Position numbers and translations under genes: made by a program. Of a stretch of DNA of 64,000 bases, positions 18,234 to 27,638 are shown in pieces. The notes below the pieces were generated by a model. It made no database searches. It saw nothing but the letters and a program-made list of their open reading frames with translations, and was not told where the DNA came from. Numbering within the stretch: position 1 is the stretch's first letter; the number at the start of each line of letters is the position of its first letter. The DNA comes from Rhizobium johnstonii 3841. Its GTDB lineage: Bacteria > Pseudomonadota > Alphaproteobacteria > Rhizobiales > Rhizobiaceae. The stretch is from positions 2,795,501 through 2,859,500 of the forward strand of contig NC_008380.1 in assembly GCF_000009265.1 (NCBI RefSeq). Reading direction: 5' to 3'.

Positions 18234-18983
18234 ATGCGTCTCTTTCTCGTTCGCCACGGCGAATCCCTCGGCAACATCAATGAACAGGCCTACCGCCAAT
18301 TCGGCGATCACAACGTGCCGCTGACGCGATGGGGCCATCGGCAGGCTCTCGAGGCAGGCGGCGTGATCGCGTCCTATCTCAAGGCATTGCCGAGCGCGGG
18401 TTTCGGCAAGCTGCATGTTTGGTATTCGCCCTTTCTCAGGACCCGGCAGAGCAAGGATGCGCTGCTCGAAGCCCTGCCGGAAAGCTTCGTCGGCGATATC
18501 AGGGAGGATTATCTGCTGCGCGAGCAGGATTTCGGTCTCTTCACCGAAATCTACGATCACGCCGAACAGAAGCAGAAGTTTCCCGAGGAGTTCGAAAAAT
18601 GGGCTAGGCTGCGCAGTAACAGCGGCAAGTTCTACGCCCGGCCGCCGGATGGCGAAAGCAGGGCGGATGTGGCCCAGCGGGTGCGCCTGTTCCTCCAGAC
18701 CGTCATGCACGATGCCGAAAATAGCGACCACAACCTCGTGATCGTCGGTCATGGCGTCACCAACCGCGCGATCGAAATGAACTTCCTGCACCGCCCTGTC
18801 GAGTGGTTCGAGCGCTCCGACAATCCCGGAAACGCCGATATCACCCTGATCGAGGGGACGCGCTCGCAAGGATACGAGTCGATCCTGCTGCATCAGGCCG
18901 CCGACCGGCAGCCAGGACAGGAAGGCGAACTGCGCGATGCCTATGGCGCCGACGTGACGATCACGCCGAAGCCGACCGCATAA
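18234..18983 (+). CDS. Histidine phosphatase family protein
   Basis: 249 residues. The phosphohistidine signature LFLVRHGESLGN is at the N-terminus. The second catalytic His is in VIVGHGVTNRAIEM, with conserved Arg in YSPFLRTRQSKDA. It belongs to the phosphoglycerate mutase-like superfamily, but the long insert suggests a phosphatase rather than a glycolytic mutase. The physiological substrate is unknown. The start lies within 100 bases of the 23-bp tandem repeats, which therefore form part of its promoter region or leader. Confidence 0.82.
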   Translation: MRLFLVRHGESLGNINEQAYRQFGDHNVPLTRWGHRQALEAGGVIASYLKALPSAGFGKLHVWYSPFLRTRQSKDALLEALPESFVGDIREDYLLREQDFGLFTEIYDHAEQKQKFPEEFEKWARLRSNSGKFYARPPDGESRADVAQRVRLFLQTVMHDAENSDHNLVIVGHGVTNRAIEMNFLHRPVEWFERSDNPGNADITLIEGTRSQGYESILLHQAADRQPGQEGELRDAYGADVTITPKPTA

Positions 18984-19012
18984 TTCCTGAAATCGGACCG
19001 GCGCAAAGGTGC

Positions 19013-19037
19013 GGCGGGTTGCGCAAGGCAACCCGCC
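19013..19037. terminator. Bidirectional hairpin between convergent genes
   Basis: GGCGGGTTGC and GCAACCCGCC form a perfect 10-bp stem with a 5-base loop. A T-rich stretch (AATTCTTC) follows on the plus side. It separates the histidine phosphatase and RND transporter genes. Confidence 0.6.
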
Positions 19038-19048
19038 AATTCTTCACC

Positions 19049-22000
19049 TCAGGTCGGTGACGTCACCGGCGCAGGCTCCTGCCCGGCCGGCGCCTCCTCG
19101 TTCACAGTCTCCAGCCGCTTCGTCCTCAAGAGACGCAGCACGAAGACGAAGAAGACGGGAACGAAGAAGATCGCCAGCACCGTCGCCGAGATCATGCCGC
19201 CAAGCACGCCCGTACCGATGGCATTCTGGCTCGCCGCGCTTGGCCCGGTGGCGATCGCCAGAGGCACCACGCCCAGTGTGAAGGCGAGCGAGGTCATGAT
19301 GATCGGCCGGAAGCGCAGACGGGCGCCTTCGATCGCGGCATCCATCAGCGATTTGCCCTCGGCAAAACCGTCCTTGGCGAATTCGACGATCAGGATGGCG
19401 TTCTTCGCCGACAGTCCGATGATCGCGATCAGGCCGACCTTGAAGTAGATGTCGTTGGACATGTCGCGGCTCATCACCGCGAGCACACAGCCGATGACGC
19501 CAAGCGGCACGACCAGCATCACCGACAACGGGATGGACCAGCTCTCGTAAAGCCCCGACAGCAGCAGGAAGACGAAGAGAATGCTGAGGCCGAACAGGAA
19601 CGGCGCCTGCGATCCCGATCTCAGCTCCTCCAGCGACTGGCCGGTCCATTCGAAGCCGAAGCCATCCGGAAGTTCGGAGGCCAGCCGCTCCATTTCGGCA
19701 ATCGCCGCCCCCGACGAATATCCAGGCGCCGGAGCGCCAGAGATACGTACGGAAGGGTAGCCGTTATAGCCGACGATCTGCGCCGGTCCCTTCTGCCATT
19801 CGGCGACGGCGAAGGACGATAGCGGCACCATGCCGCCGCTCGCATTGCGGACATTGAGCTTCATCAGGTCTTCGGCTTGAAGTCTGCTCTTGTCCTGCGC
19901 CTGCACGATGACGCGCTGCATGCGGCCCGAATTCGGGAAGTCGTTGACATAGCTCGAACCGAGATTGGCGGTGATCGTGCTGTTGATGTCGGCGAAAGCG
20001 ACGCCGAAGGTATTTGCCTTCTCGCGATCGATAACGAGCACGAGCTGGGCCGAGTCGGGCATGCCTTCCGGGCGGATACCCGCGATCATGGGGTTCTGCG
20101 ATGCCTTGCCGATCAGCATTCCCGCCGCCTCGGTCAGTGCCGCCTGACCTTTCGCCCCGCGATCTTGAAGGCGGAAGGTGAAGCCGTTGGTCGTGCCGAA
20201 ACCTTCGATCGGCGGCGGCGACAGCGCGAAGGACGTGGCGTCCTTCAGCCCAAACAGCTGCATGTTGGCGCGGTTGGAAATCTCCTGCACCGAATTGCCG
20301 GCGCCGCGTTCGGCCCAGTCCTTGAGTGTAACGAACACCAGGGCGGCGTTCGGTCCCTGCCCCGAGAAGCTGAAGCCTTGGATCGCGACGACGTTGGCAA
20401 CGGCCGGCTCCTTCTTGAAGATCGCTTCGATGCTTTCGAGCGAGGCCACCGTGCGGTTGCGGCTCGCCTCCGGCGGTCCCTGCACGTCGACGATCAGGAA
20501 GCCCTGATCCTCATCCGGCACGAAGCTGCTCGGCAGGTTGACGAAGAGGTAGCCAAGGCCGATCAGCAGCGCGACATAGACGGCCATGACCCGCCAGGAG
20601 CGCTTGGCCAGTCCCTCGACGGTGCGGGCATAACGGCCGGTCAGCCGGTCGAAGTTGCGGTTGAACCAGCCGGCGATACCCTTCTTCTCGTGATGACCCT
20701 TGATCGGCTTCAGGAAGGTGGCGCAAAGCGCCGGGGTCAGCGACAGTGCCAGGAAGGCCGAAAACAGGATGGAGACGACCATGGTCAGGCTGAACTGACG
20801 GTAGATGATGCCTGTGGAGCCTGGGAAGAACGCCATTGGTACGAAGACGCAGGAGAGAACCAACGTAATCCCGAGGATCGCGCCGGTGATCTGCCGCATC
20901 GCCTTCTTGGTCGCTTCCTTAGGTGAAAGCCCTTCCACCGCCATCAGCCGCTCGACGTTTTCCACCACCACGATGGCGTCGTCAACGAGAATGCCGATGG
21001 CAAGCACCATCGCGAACATCGTCAGCACGTTGATCGAGAAGCCGGCGGCATACATGACAGCAAGCGTCCCGAGCAGCGCGACGGGCACGACGAGCGTCGG
21101 AATGATGGTGTAGCGGAAGCTCTGCAGGAAGATGAGCATGACGACGAAGACGAGCGCAACGGCTTCTGCGAGCGTATGCGCCACCTTCTCGATCGATGCC
21201 GAGACGAACGGGCTGGTATCATAAGGAACGGAATATTCGACGCCATCAGGGAAAAAGCGTGACAGCTCCTCCATCTTCGCCTTGACCAGGTTGGAGGTGT
21301 TGACGGCATTGCCCGTCGACGACAGCTGGATGGCGATGGCGGCACTCGGCTGCCCGTTCAAGCGGGTGGAGAAGCTGTAGCTCTCGCTGCCCTCTTCGAT
21401 GCGCGCGACATCACGTAGCCTGACGTTCGATCCGTCGGCATTGGCGCGCAGCACGATGTCGCCGAACTCCTTGATGTCGGTCAGTTGCCCCTTCACCAGC
21501 ACCGTCGCCGTCAGGTCCTGCGAGATCGGATTGGGTGCTGCACCGATCTGGCCTGCCGCGACCTGGGCGTTCTGCGCCGAGATCGCCGCGCTGATGTCGG
21601 ACGCGGTGAGATTCAGGCCGACCATCTTGTCGGGATCGATCCAGATGCGCATCGCCCGCTGCGACGCAAACAGCTGGGCACGGCCGACGCCCTCGAGACG
21701 GCGCAGCTCGCCGATGACGTTTCGGTTGAGATAGTCGCCGAGCGCCACCTCGTCGGTCTTCCCGTCCGTCGAGGTCAGCGAGATGAACATCAGGAAGCCC
21801 GAAGACGCCTCCTCGACCGTAATACCCTGATCCTTGACGGATTGCGGCAGCCGCGGTTCGACGCGGCGGATGGCGTTCTGAACGTCGACCGAGGCCTGGT
21901 CGATATCAGTGCCGGCCGCAAAAGTCGCGGTGATGGTCATCGCACCCGACGTATCCGACGTCGACTCGAAATAGGAAAGGTGCTCAACCCCGTTCAGCTC

Positions 22001-22201
22001 TTCTTCGATCTGGCGAGTGACGCCCTGATAGATATCCTGGGGCGAAGCGCCGGGATAGCTGGTGGTGATGCTGAGCTGCGGCGGCGCGACCTTCGGATAT
22101 TGCGCGACCGGCAGGAACGGCAGCGCGATCAGACCGGCGAGGGAGATGAAGATCGCAAAGACCCAGGCTAGGATCGGGCGATCGATAAAGAAACGTGCCA
22201 T
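19049..22201 (-). CDS. RND multidrug efflux transporter, HAE1 (AcrB/MexB-like)
   Basis: 1050 residues, the expected size. It begins MARFFIDRPILAWVFAIFISL with the canonical first helix. Two large periplasmic loops follow, and the proton-relay aspartates are in GILVDDAIVVVENVERL. The C-terminal half repeats the fold (PLSVMLVVPLGVIG; KNAILIVEFAKDG). It forms an inner-membrane trimer exporting hydrophobic drugs or plant compounds with the adaptor encoded just upstream. No outer-membrane channel gene is nearby, so it must use one encoded elsewhere. It lies five bases after the adaptor stop. Confidence 0.95.
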   Translation of the reverse strand: MARFFIDRPILAWVFAIFISLAGLIALPFLPVAQYPKVAPPQLSITTSYPGASPQDIYQGVTRQIEEELNGVEHLSYFESTSDTSGAMTITATFAAGTDIDQASVDVQNAIRRVEPRLPQSVKDQGITVEEASSGFLMFISLTSTDGKTDEVALGDYLNRNVIGELRRLEGVGRAQLFASQRAMRIWIDPDKMVGLNLTASDISAAISAQNAQVAAGQIGAAPNPISQDLTATVLVKGQLTDIKEFGDIVLRANADGSNVRLRDVARIEEGSESYSFSTRLNGQPSAAIAIQLSSTGNAVNTSNLVKAKMEELSRFFPDGVEYSVPYDTSPFVSASIEKVAHTLAEAVALVFVVMLIFLQSFRYTIIPTLVVPVALLGTLAVMYAAGFSINVLTMFAMVLAIGILVDDAIVVVENVERLMAVEGLSPKEATKKAMRQITGAILGITLVLSCVFVPMAFFPGSTGIIYRQFSLTMVVSILFSAFLALSLTPALCATFLKPIKGHHEKKGIAGWFNRNFDRLTGRYARTVEGLAKRSWRVMAVYVALLIGLGYLFVNLPSSFVPDEDQGFLIVDVQGPPEASRNRTVASLESIEAIFKKEPAVANVVAIQGFSFSGQGPNAALVFVTLKDWAERGAGNSVQEISNRANMQLFGLKDATSFALSPPPIEGFGTTNGFTFRLQDRGAKGQAALTEAAGMLIGKASQNPMIAGIRPEGMPDSAQLVLVIDREKANTFGVAFADINSTITANLGSSYVNDFPNSGRMQRVIVQAQDKSRLQAEDLMKLNVRNASGGMVPLSSFAVAEWQKGPAQIVGYNGYPSVRISGAPAPGYSSGAAIAEMERLASELPDGFGFEWTGQSLEELRSGSQAPFLFGLSILFVFLLLSGLYESWSIPLSVMLVVPLGVIGCVLAVMSRDMSNDIYFKVGLIAIIGLSAKNAILIVEFAKDGFAEGKSLMDAAIEGARLRFRPIIMTSLAFTLGVVPLAIATGPSAASQNAIGTGVLGGMISATVLAIFFVPVFFVFVLRLLRTKRLETVNEEAPAGQEPAPVTSPT

Positions 22202-22206
22202 CGACC

Positions 22207-23385
22207 TTACTCCGGCTTCTTGGCGTCACCGGACGCGAGCTGGCCATCCCGCCACTCTTCCGGCGCGACCTTTGCGCCCGGCTGCAGCTTCTGGCCGCCG
22301 TCGACGACGAGACGCTCGCCTGCCGACAGGCCGCTTTCGACCACCCACTCATTGCCGGAGGATTGACCAAGCTCGACGTCGCGCGGTTGCGCCACATCTC
22401 CCTCCTGGACGACATAGACCTGCGCCTTGCCGTCGGCCGTGCGGATGACGGCGCGCTGCGGGATGAGGATCGCCTTCTCACGGACGGCCTGTTCGATGCG
22501 GACCCTGATGTAAAGACCGGGCAGCAGGTCGCCCTTCGGATTGGGGAATTCACCGCGGAGGGTGACCTGCCCCGTCGTCGCATCGACGCTGGCGCTGCTG
22601 AAGAGCAGCTTACCGGCTTTGCCGTATACCGTGCCGTCGTCGAAGACGAGCTTGATATCGGCCTTGCCTGGTTCGGTCGATGTGAGGCTGCCGTTCTCGA
22701 CCGCCCGCTTCAGCGCCAGCAGGTCTCCGGAGGATTGCGTGAAGTCGGCATAGACGGGGTCGATCTGCTGGATCATTGCCAGCGCGTCGCCGGCATCCGC
22801 CGTCACCAGCGCGCCTTCCGTCACCAGCGCGCCGCCGATGATGCCTGTGATAGGCGCACGAACTTCGGTATAGCCGAGATTGATTTTCGCTTCGTCGAGT
22901 GCGGCCCGCGCCAGCGCGACATCGGCATCGGCCTGGGCAAGGGCGACGGCCGCCGCATCGTATTCGATACCGCTTGCAACATCGCGGTCGCGCAACGACT
23001 TCTGCCGGTCCAGCTGCTGGCGGGCATTCAGTTGCGTCGCCCTGGCGCGATCGAGGCTTGCCTCTGCACTTGCCACCCGGACCCGGAACAGCGCCGGATC
23101 GATCCGGTAGAGCACGTCGCCTTGCTGAACGAGGCTGCCCTGCTCGAAGATCCGCTCCTGCAGGATGCCGGAAACCCTGGCCCGCACTTCCGAAACGCGC
23201 GTTGCCGCAATGCGGCCGGGCAATTCGCTGATAACGGGAACCGGACGCGCGTTGAGCGTCAGGACGCTGACGGCTGCTGGCGGCATCGCGCCGCCTTCCT
23301 GTGCGTAAGCCGACAGGCCGGCGCCGAATATCAGCGCCAGGACAAGCGTATAATGCAATGATTTCGTTCGAAAAAGCATGTTCAT
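22207..23385 (-). CDS. RND efflux periplasmic adaptor (AcrA/MexA-like)
   Basis: 392 residues from ATG 23385, preceded by a strong AGGAAGG; an upstream reading frame to 24099 is not coding. The N-terminus is a plain Sec signal ending AYA-Q with no lipobox Cys, so it is not lipidated, unlike AcrA. Domains in order: first barrel and lipoyl half (ELPGRIAATRVSEVRARVSG), a helical hairpin (about 95-170), the second lipoyl half (YTEVRAPITGIIGG), and barrel/membrane-proximal domains ending with KLQPGAKV. First gene of the efflux operon; a palindromic operator and a terminator-like hairpin lie in its leader. Confidence 0.93.
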   Translation of the reverse strand: MNMLFRTKSLHYTLVLALIFGAGLSAYAQEGGAMPPAAVSVLTLNARPVPVISELPGRIAATRVSEVRARVSGILQERIFEQGSLVQQGDVLYRIDPALFRVRVASAEASLDRARATQLNARQQLDRQKSLRDRDVASGIEYDAAAVALAQADADVALARAALDEAKINLGYTEVRAPITGIIGGALVTEGALVTADAGDALAMIQQIDPVYADFTQSSGDLLALKRAVENGSLTSTEPGKADIKLVFDDGTVYGKAGKLLFSSASVDATTGQVTLRGEFPNPKGDLLPGLYIRVRIEQAVREKAILIPQRAVIRTADGKAQVYVVQEGDVAQPRDVELGQSSGNEWVVESGLSAGERLVVDGGQKLQPGAKVAPEEWRDGQLASGDAKKPE

Positions 23386-23425
23386 TAGCCTTCCTGCTGG
23401 TCCCGCTGGGGTCCAAAAAAGCACA

Positions 23426-23451
23426 GCCCGCCGAAATGACGTTCGGCGGGC
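23426..23451 (-). promoter_or_regulatory. Terminator-like hairpin in the efflux operon leader
   Basis: GCCCGCCGAA and TTCGGCGGGC form a perfect 10-bp stem with a 6-base loop. On the minus strand it is followed within a few bases by a run of six T. It lies between the putative promoter/operator and the adaptor start, so transcription may be attenuated here. Confidence 0.55.
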
Positions 23452-23493
23452 CTCCTCAGCCGACAGATAGTCGATCTTTTTTTGCTTTGCAAG

Positions 23494-23511
23494 ATACCTA
23501 CCGGTTGGTAT
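23494..23511. promoter_or_regulatory. TetR-type operator palindrome
   Basis: ATACCTACCGGTTGGTAT is an 18-bp imperfect palindrome with one mismatched pair, centred on ACCGGT. It resembles operators of AcrR-like repressors that read ATACC...GGTAT arms. It lies between the divergent regulator and efflux genes, so repression of both is inferred. Confidence 0.7.
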
Positions 23512-23523
23512 TATAGCATTATC

Positions 23524-24177
23524 ATGATCGGACTCCCATGGCACGGCGATCCCGGGAGTGATACTGATCTTCTCGGCCGCCTCGGCGCGAAGCTTATCTC
23601 GAACACAGGTCATGCATTGGTAGATAGCCCCCGCAACAGAAAGAAACAGCCGGATGTCGTGCGGCAGGCTCTTCTCGATTGCGCCAGGAAGCTGGCGCTC
23701 GAGCATGGTCTGGCCGCCGTCAGCTTGCAGGCGGTCGCCAGCGCAGCCGGCGTGACCAAGGGAGGTCTGTTTCATCACTTCCCCAATAAGCAGGCTCTTG
23801 TAGAGGCCGTGTTCGACGGCATGATGGAAAGCCTCGACCGCGAGATCGACGAGGAGCTTGAAAAGGATAAGGGCGGCCATGGCACATTTACCCGCGCCTA
23901 TGTCCGCACCCTGTTTGCCGACCGAGCCCTTGCCAACAGCCCGTGGTCGGCCCAGACGATGACGGTGCTCGCCGACCCCTACTCCAAGAGCCTCTGGCAC
24001 AGATGGATGAATGACCGGCTGGTCAGGCACGCCGAAACCGACATGGGAATGCGGCTGGAGATCGTTCGCCTGGCGGCGGACGGCGCATGGCTCGCCCACG
24101 TTCTAAGGCCCGACGACCGTGCCGCGTCCGACGACGCGGTTCTGCTGCGCGAATTGATCGAACTCACCGAGGGGTGA
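23524..24177 (+). CDS. TetR/AcrR-family repressor of the RND efflux operon
   Basis: 217 residues from ATG 23524. The helix-turn-helix is clear: ARKLALEHGLAAVSLQAVASAAGVTKGGLFHHFPNKQALVEAVF, with GGLFHHF as the TetR signature. The start is uncertain: a TTG at 23482 would overlap the operator, and a TTG near 23617, just before the HTH, is possible because the first 30 residues look unstructured. The C-terminal ligand-binding domain resembles TetR_C proteins of efflux loci. It is divergent to the adaptor gene, so autoregulation and efflux repression are likely. Confidence 0.85.
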   Translation: MIGLPWHGDPGSDTDLLGRLGAKLISNTGHALVDSPRNRKKQPDVVRQALLDCARKLALEHGLAAVSLQAVASAAGVTKGGLFHHFPNKQALVEAVFDGMMESLDREIDEELEKDKGGHGTFTRAYVRTLFADRALANSPWSAQTMTVLADPYSKSLWHRWMNDRLVRHAETDMGMRLEIVRLAADGAWLAHVLRPDDRAASDDAVLLRELIELTEG

Positions 24178-24237
24178 CAAGCAATTGGCGCCTCATCCCG
24201 CGCCCGGCTATTTCACCCGAGCGCGGGATCGTCGGGG

Positions 24238-25677
24238 CTAGGCAGCTCGCACTGCCGCCATCGGTTTAACATTCTGGTTCATCCGGAACAGATTGTTCGG
24301 ATCGTAGCGCCGCTTGATCTCGGCAAGGCGAGCGTAGTTGGCGCCGTAGGCGGTCTCGACGCGATCGCCTTCGTCTTCGGGCATGAAGTTGATGTAGGCG
24401 GTGCCGACCGAATGCGGCTTGGTGGCCTCAAACAGATCCCGCGCCCAGCCTATGCAGCTTCCATCCATCCCGGCCTCCCGCCAGCGCGCATGCACATTCA
24501 TGACGAAATGCGAGCTGCGCTGCGGAAATGCGGTGGCCTCGGTGGGCACGCGGCCAGCCGCACCGCCGACATGGCCGATGAAGATCTCGCATTCCGGGCC
24601 GGGCAGCCTGCGCACGGCATTGAGCAGAACCTCGATCGCGACATCAGAGAGAGAGGCAAAATCCTGGCTCTTCCAGTAATTGCGCGCACCGGGCGTGAGC
24701 AGCGGGTCGAATGCCTGCTGCCAGCCGGTGAACGGCACCGGGCCGACGACGTCGGCAATCGGATTTCCGATCGCGCGCAATCTGGCTGTCGCCTTTTCGC
24801 CCGCCGCGATGTCTCCGCAATAGCACATGGCGAGCACGACGATCTCCTTGCCGTGCCATTCCGCGGGAAGGAACGGCAGAGGCGGCGCCTGGCGCATCAC
24901 CACCCAGCAGGTCAGTTCGTCAGGGGCCGCGTCCAGCGCCTGCCGGTATTCCCTCAGCACCTTCTCCGCATCGGCGAAGGGATGCACGACCAGCCCAGCG
25001 AGAACCTCTGTGTTGAGAGGGTTGAGCTGGAACTCGAAGGAGGTCACGACGCCGAAATTGCCGCCGCCGCCCCGCAGCGCCCAGAAGAGATCCGGCATTT
25101 CCGTCTCGCTCGCCTTGACCAACTCGCCGTCGGCCGTCACCACGTCCACCGAAAGCAGATTGTCGAGCGTCAGCCCGAATTTGCGGGTCAGCCAGCCGAA
25201 GCCGCCGCCGAGTGTGAGCCCGGCGATGCCGGTGGTGGAATTGATGCCGGTCGGCAGCACCAGCCCGAAGGCCAGCGTTTCCTGGTCGACATCGGCAAGC
25301 GTGGCGCCCGGCTCGATCCTGGCGCGCCGCGTTTGCGGATCGACCCGCACCGATTTCATCGCCGACAGGTCGATGACCACACCGCCCTCGCAGACCGCAT
25401 TGCCGGCGATGCCGTGGCCGCCGCCACGCACCGAAAGGAGCAGATTGTTGTCGCGTGCAAACCGCACCGCCCGCACGACATCGGCGGCACCCGCGCATCG
25501 TGCGATAAGCCCGGGCCGGCGGTCGATCATCGCATTCCAGATTGCCCGCGCCTCGTTGTAATTCATGTCTTTACTGGTCAGGAGACTGCCGCGAAATCCG
25601 GCGGCAAAGGCATCGATGGCCACGTCATTGACCATCGTCTGCCCCCTTTGCAGGGTCGTCAGGTTCAAATTGTCCAT
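24238..25677 (-). CDS. FAD-linked oxidoreductase with berberine-bridge-like C-terminus
   Basis: 479 residues. ATG 25677 has GGAGGA eight bases upstream; a longer reading frame to 25857 is excluded. The FAD_binding_4 fold spans about 40-200: GLIARCAGAADVVRAVRFAR, SVRGGGHGIAGNAVCEGG, and GGGFGWLTRKFGLT. His in RGGGHGIAG is the likely covalent flavin attachment site. The C-terminal BBE motif YGANYARLAEIKRRYDPNNLFR is intact, completing the family. It probably oxidises a sugar or alkaloid-like substrate; the target is unknown. No partner genes are adjacent. Confidence 0.85.
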   Translation of the reverse strand: MDNLNLTTLQRGQTMVNDVAIDAFAAGFRGSLLTSKDMNYNEARAIWNAMIDRRPGLIARCAGAADVVRAVRFARDNNLLLSVRGGGHGIAGNAVCEGGVVIDLSAMKSVRVDPQTRRARIEPGATLADVDQETLAFGLVLPTGINSTTGIAGLTLGGGFGWLTRKFGLTLDNLLSVDVVTADGELVKASETEMPDLFWALRGGGGNFGVVTSFEFQLNPLNTEVLAGLVVHPFADAEKVLREYRQALDAAPDELTCWVVMRQAPPLPFLPAEWHGKEIVVLAMCYCGDIAAGEKATARLRAIGNPIADVVGPVPFTGWQQAFDPLLTPGARNYWKSQDFASLSDVAIEVLLNAVRRLPGPECEIFIGHVGGAAGRVPTEATAFPQRSSHFVMNVHARWREAGMDGSCIGWARDLFEATKPHSVGTAYINFMPEDEGDRVETAYGANYARLAEIKRRYDPNNLFRMNQNVKPMAAVRAA

Positions 25678-25872
25678 GATTTCCTCCATGCGACCGGCGC
25701 CCCGCACCGTCGCGGCCGGCATTTTGCGCTTGCTGCGGTCGTCAAACAAGTTTCGAAAAGGATTAGCCCTCTGCGCCCGCAACGAAAGGAAGCGGCTTCC
25801 TATTGAATTTTCATGGAAAATCGATGCCTGCGGCGGCAATCCCGGCAATCCCGGCATGCGGTGGAACAGGCC

Positions 25873-26760
25873 CTAATCCCGCAGTCCCCGAGCAATGGCC
25901 TCAATGACCGCGCCAATCCTTCCGGGTACGAACCGGCGTGACGGATGAATGGCGTGGATCGGCAGCACCAGTTTCCGCCAGCCGGCGAGAACTTCCACGA
26001 GCCTGCCATCCGCTATGTCGTCCGCCACGAGATCCACCGGGACGTAGATGACGCCTGCTCCGGCGAGCGCCGCCATCCGCAGCGCCTCTCCGTTGTCGAT
26101 CTCGATGTTGCCGCGAACACCCACCGTGAAACTCTCTCTGCCCTCTGTCTCGAATGGCCATTCGTCGCGGGGAACGAGATTGAGGTTGAGGATGCAGCGG
26201 CCGAGGCGAAGATCCTCAGGCCTCTCCGGCACGGCAAATCTATCGAGATATGCCGGAGAGGCGCAGCAGACAAAATGATAGCTGCCGACGCGCCGCGCAA
26301 TGAGCGACGAGGGCTTCAATTCGCCGATCCGGATCGCCAGATCATACCCCTCGGCCACCAAGTCGACATTGCGATCGCTGAGATTGAGCTCGACCGAAAG
26401 GGCCGGATGCCGCTCCGCGAGTTCGGCCATAACGGGCGCAAGCCGCTTGATCCCCAGTGTCGTCGGAGCGCTTAAACGCAGGCGTCCCGACATGGCCTCT
26501 GCGTCGGGCCGGGAGATGTCGTTGAGTTCCTCCAACTCATCGATGATTCTGTTTGCCTTGACCAGGAAACGGGACCCGACCTCGGTCAGCCGCTGCGTGC
26601 GCGTCGTGCGCTCGATCAGCTTGACCCCATACTCCTGCTCCAGCGCCTGGATGCGCCTGCCGACCATGGCAGGCGAAATGCCGAGCCGTTTCGCAGCGCC
26701 GGCGAAACTCCCCGACGTCGCGGCAGCAATGAGGGTCTGCAAGTTCAGAAGATCGGGCAT
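25873..26760 (-). CDS. LysR-family transcriptional regulator
   Basis: 295 residues, typical length. The N-terminal winged HTH (about 1-60) reads LQTLIAAATSGSFAGAAKRLGISPAMVGRRIQALEQEYGVKLIERTTRTQRLT. The remainder is the substrate-binding fold, with the LRLSAPTTLG start seen in the CrgA-like branch. It is divergent to the short reductase gene at 26864 with a 103-base gap, the classic LysR layout, so it probably controls that gene. Confidence 0.9.
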   Translation of the reverse strand: MPDLLNLQTLIAAATSGSFAGAAKRLGISPAMVGRRIQALEQEYGVKLIERTTRTQRLTEVGSRFLVKANRIIDELEELNDISRPDAEAMSGRLRLSAPTTLGIKRLAPVMAELAERHPALSVELNLSDRNVDLVAEGYDLAIRIGELKPSSLIARRVGSYHFVCCASPAYLDRFAVPERPEDLRLGRCILNLNLVPRDEWPFETEGRESFTVGVRGNIEIDNGEALRMAALAGAGVIYVPVDLVADDIADGRLVEVLAGWRKLVLPIHAIHPSRRFVPGRIGAVIEAIARGLRD

Positions 26761-26863
26761 TCGATACTTTTATGCATCTCTGTTATCGATATCAATGCAA
26801 TTAACGACGGAATATTTCGGATGTATCCCTGTGACCATCACATCGGAAACAGGAGACAGAACG

Positions 26864-27484
26864 ATGAAGACTGCAATTATCGGCATCGGAAACATGGGCA
26901 AGGGCCTGGCCTCACGCCTTGCCGGGAAGACTGACCTGATCGTCGCGGGACGTAACGATCAGGCCGCGCGCAGCCTTGCCGAAAGCCTCGGCGTTGAAAG
27001 CGCCACCATTGCAGACGCGATCGCCGCCGCGGGGATCGTCATCCTCGCCGTTCCCTATGCCAGTGCTCTTGAGATCGCCACCTCGCCGTCGCTCTCGGGC
27101 AAGATCGTCGTCGACATCAGCAATCCCCTGAAGCCCGATTTCTCCGGTCTGCTCTTCGGTCACGAGATCTCCGCCGCCGACAAAATCCAGAATGCCGCGA
27201 CCGGCGCCAAGGTGGTCAAAGCTTTCAACACCATCTTCGCCGAGCTCTTCTACGCGTCCCGCGATGCCACGGCCAAGGTGCCGGTATTTGTCGCCGGAAA
27301 TGACGAAGACGCGGTGGAAAAGGTTTCCAGACTGGTCGTGGACGCAGGATTTGCCGTCGAAAAGACCGGAGGCCTCGATGCTGCCAAGCTCCTGGAACCG
27401 CTGGGCATGCTCAATATCCGCCTCGGCTATGGCCTCGGCCGCGGAACCGCCATCGCCCCGGCTTGGATAAACCTCGCCGTCTGA
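26864..27484 (+). CDS. NADP-dependent F420 reductase-like oxidoreductase
   Basis: 206 residues. ATG 26864 follows an AGGAG site at 26851; the upstream extension overlaps the LysR gene and is not coding. The N-terminus MKTAIIGIGNMGKGLASRLAG is a Rossmann dinucleotide motif, followed by VAGRNDQAA, VILAVPYAS and VVDISNPLKPD. This pattern fits the NADPH-dependent F420 reductase / NAD-binding family (NAD_binding_2 and F420 oxidoreductase fold). Rhizobia lack F420, so the true acceptor is probably another small molecule. A terminator follows directly. Confidence 0.82.
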   Translation: MKTAIIGIGNMGKGLASRLAGKTDLIVAGRNDQAARSLAESLGVESATIADAIAAAGIVILAVPYASALEIATSPSLSGKIVVDISNPLKPDFSGLLFGHEISAADKIQNAATGAKVVKAFNTIFAELFYASRDATAKVPVFVAGNDEDAVEKVSRLVVDAGFAVEKTGGLDAAKLLEPLGMLNIRLGYGLGRGTAIAPAWINLAV

Positions 27485-27507
27485 GGCCTCTCATCGATCA
27501 GCAGACC

Positions 27508-27538
27508 GACATTCCGTCCGTGAGGACGGGATGTTTTT
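27508..27538 (+). terminator. Intrinsic terminator after the reductase gene
   Basis: ACATTCCGTCC and GGACGGGATGT form a stem with one mismatch (a G-T wobble in RNA) and a 4-base GTGA loop, followed by TTTTTG. Strong rho-independent shape. Confidence 0.8.
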
Positions 27539-27638
27539 GTTGCCTGGACAAAAACTCGCCAACTCCGCCATTTCCATACTGTCGCCCGTATCCGATTGAT
27601 GTATGGAGGGAGCTCAAAAGACGTGCACGGAGGCGGCG

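Noticed and set aside
17929-18280. Short reading frames across the 23-bp repeats on both strands
   Set aside because: The unit length is not a multiple of three, but GC-rich repeats lack stops in several frames; products are Arg/Pro repeats with no start signals.
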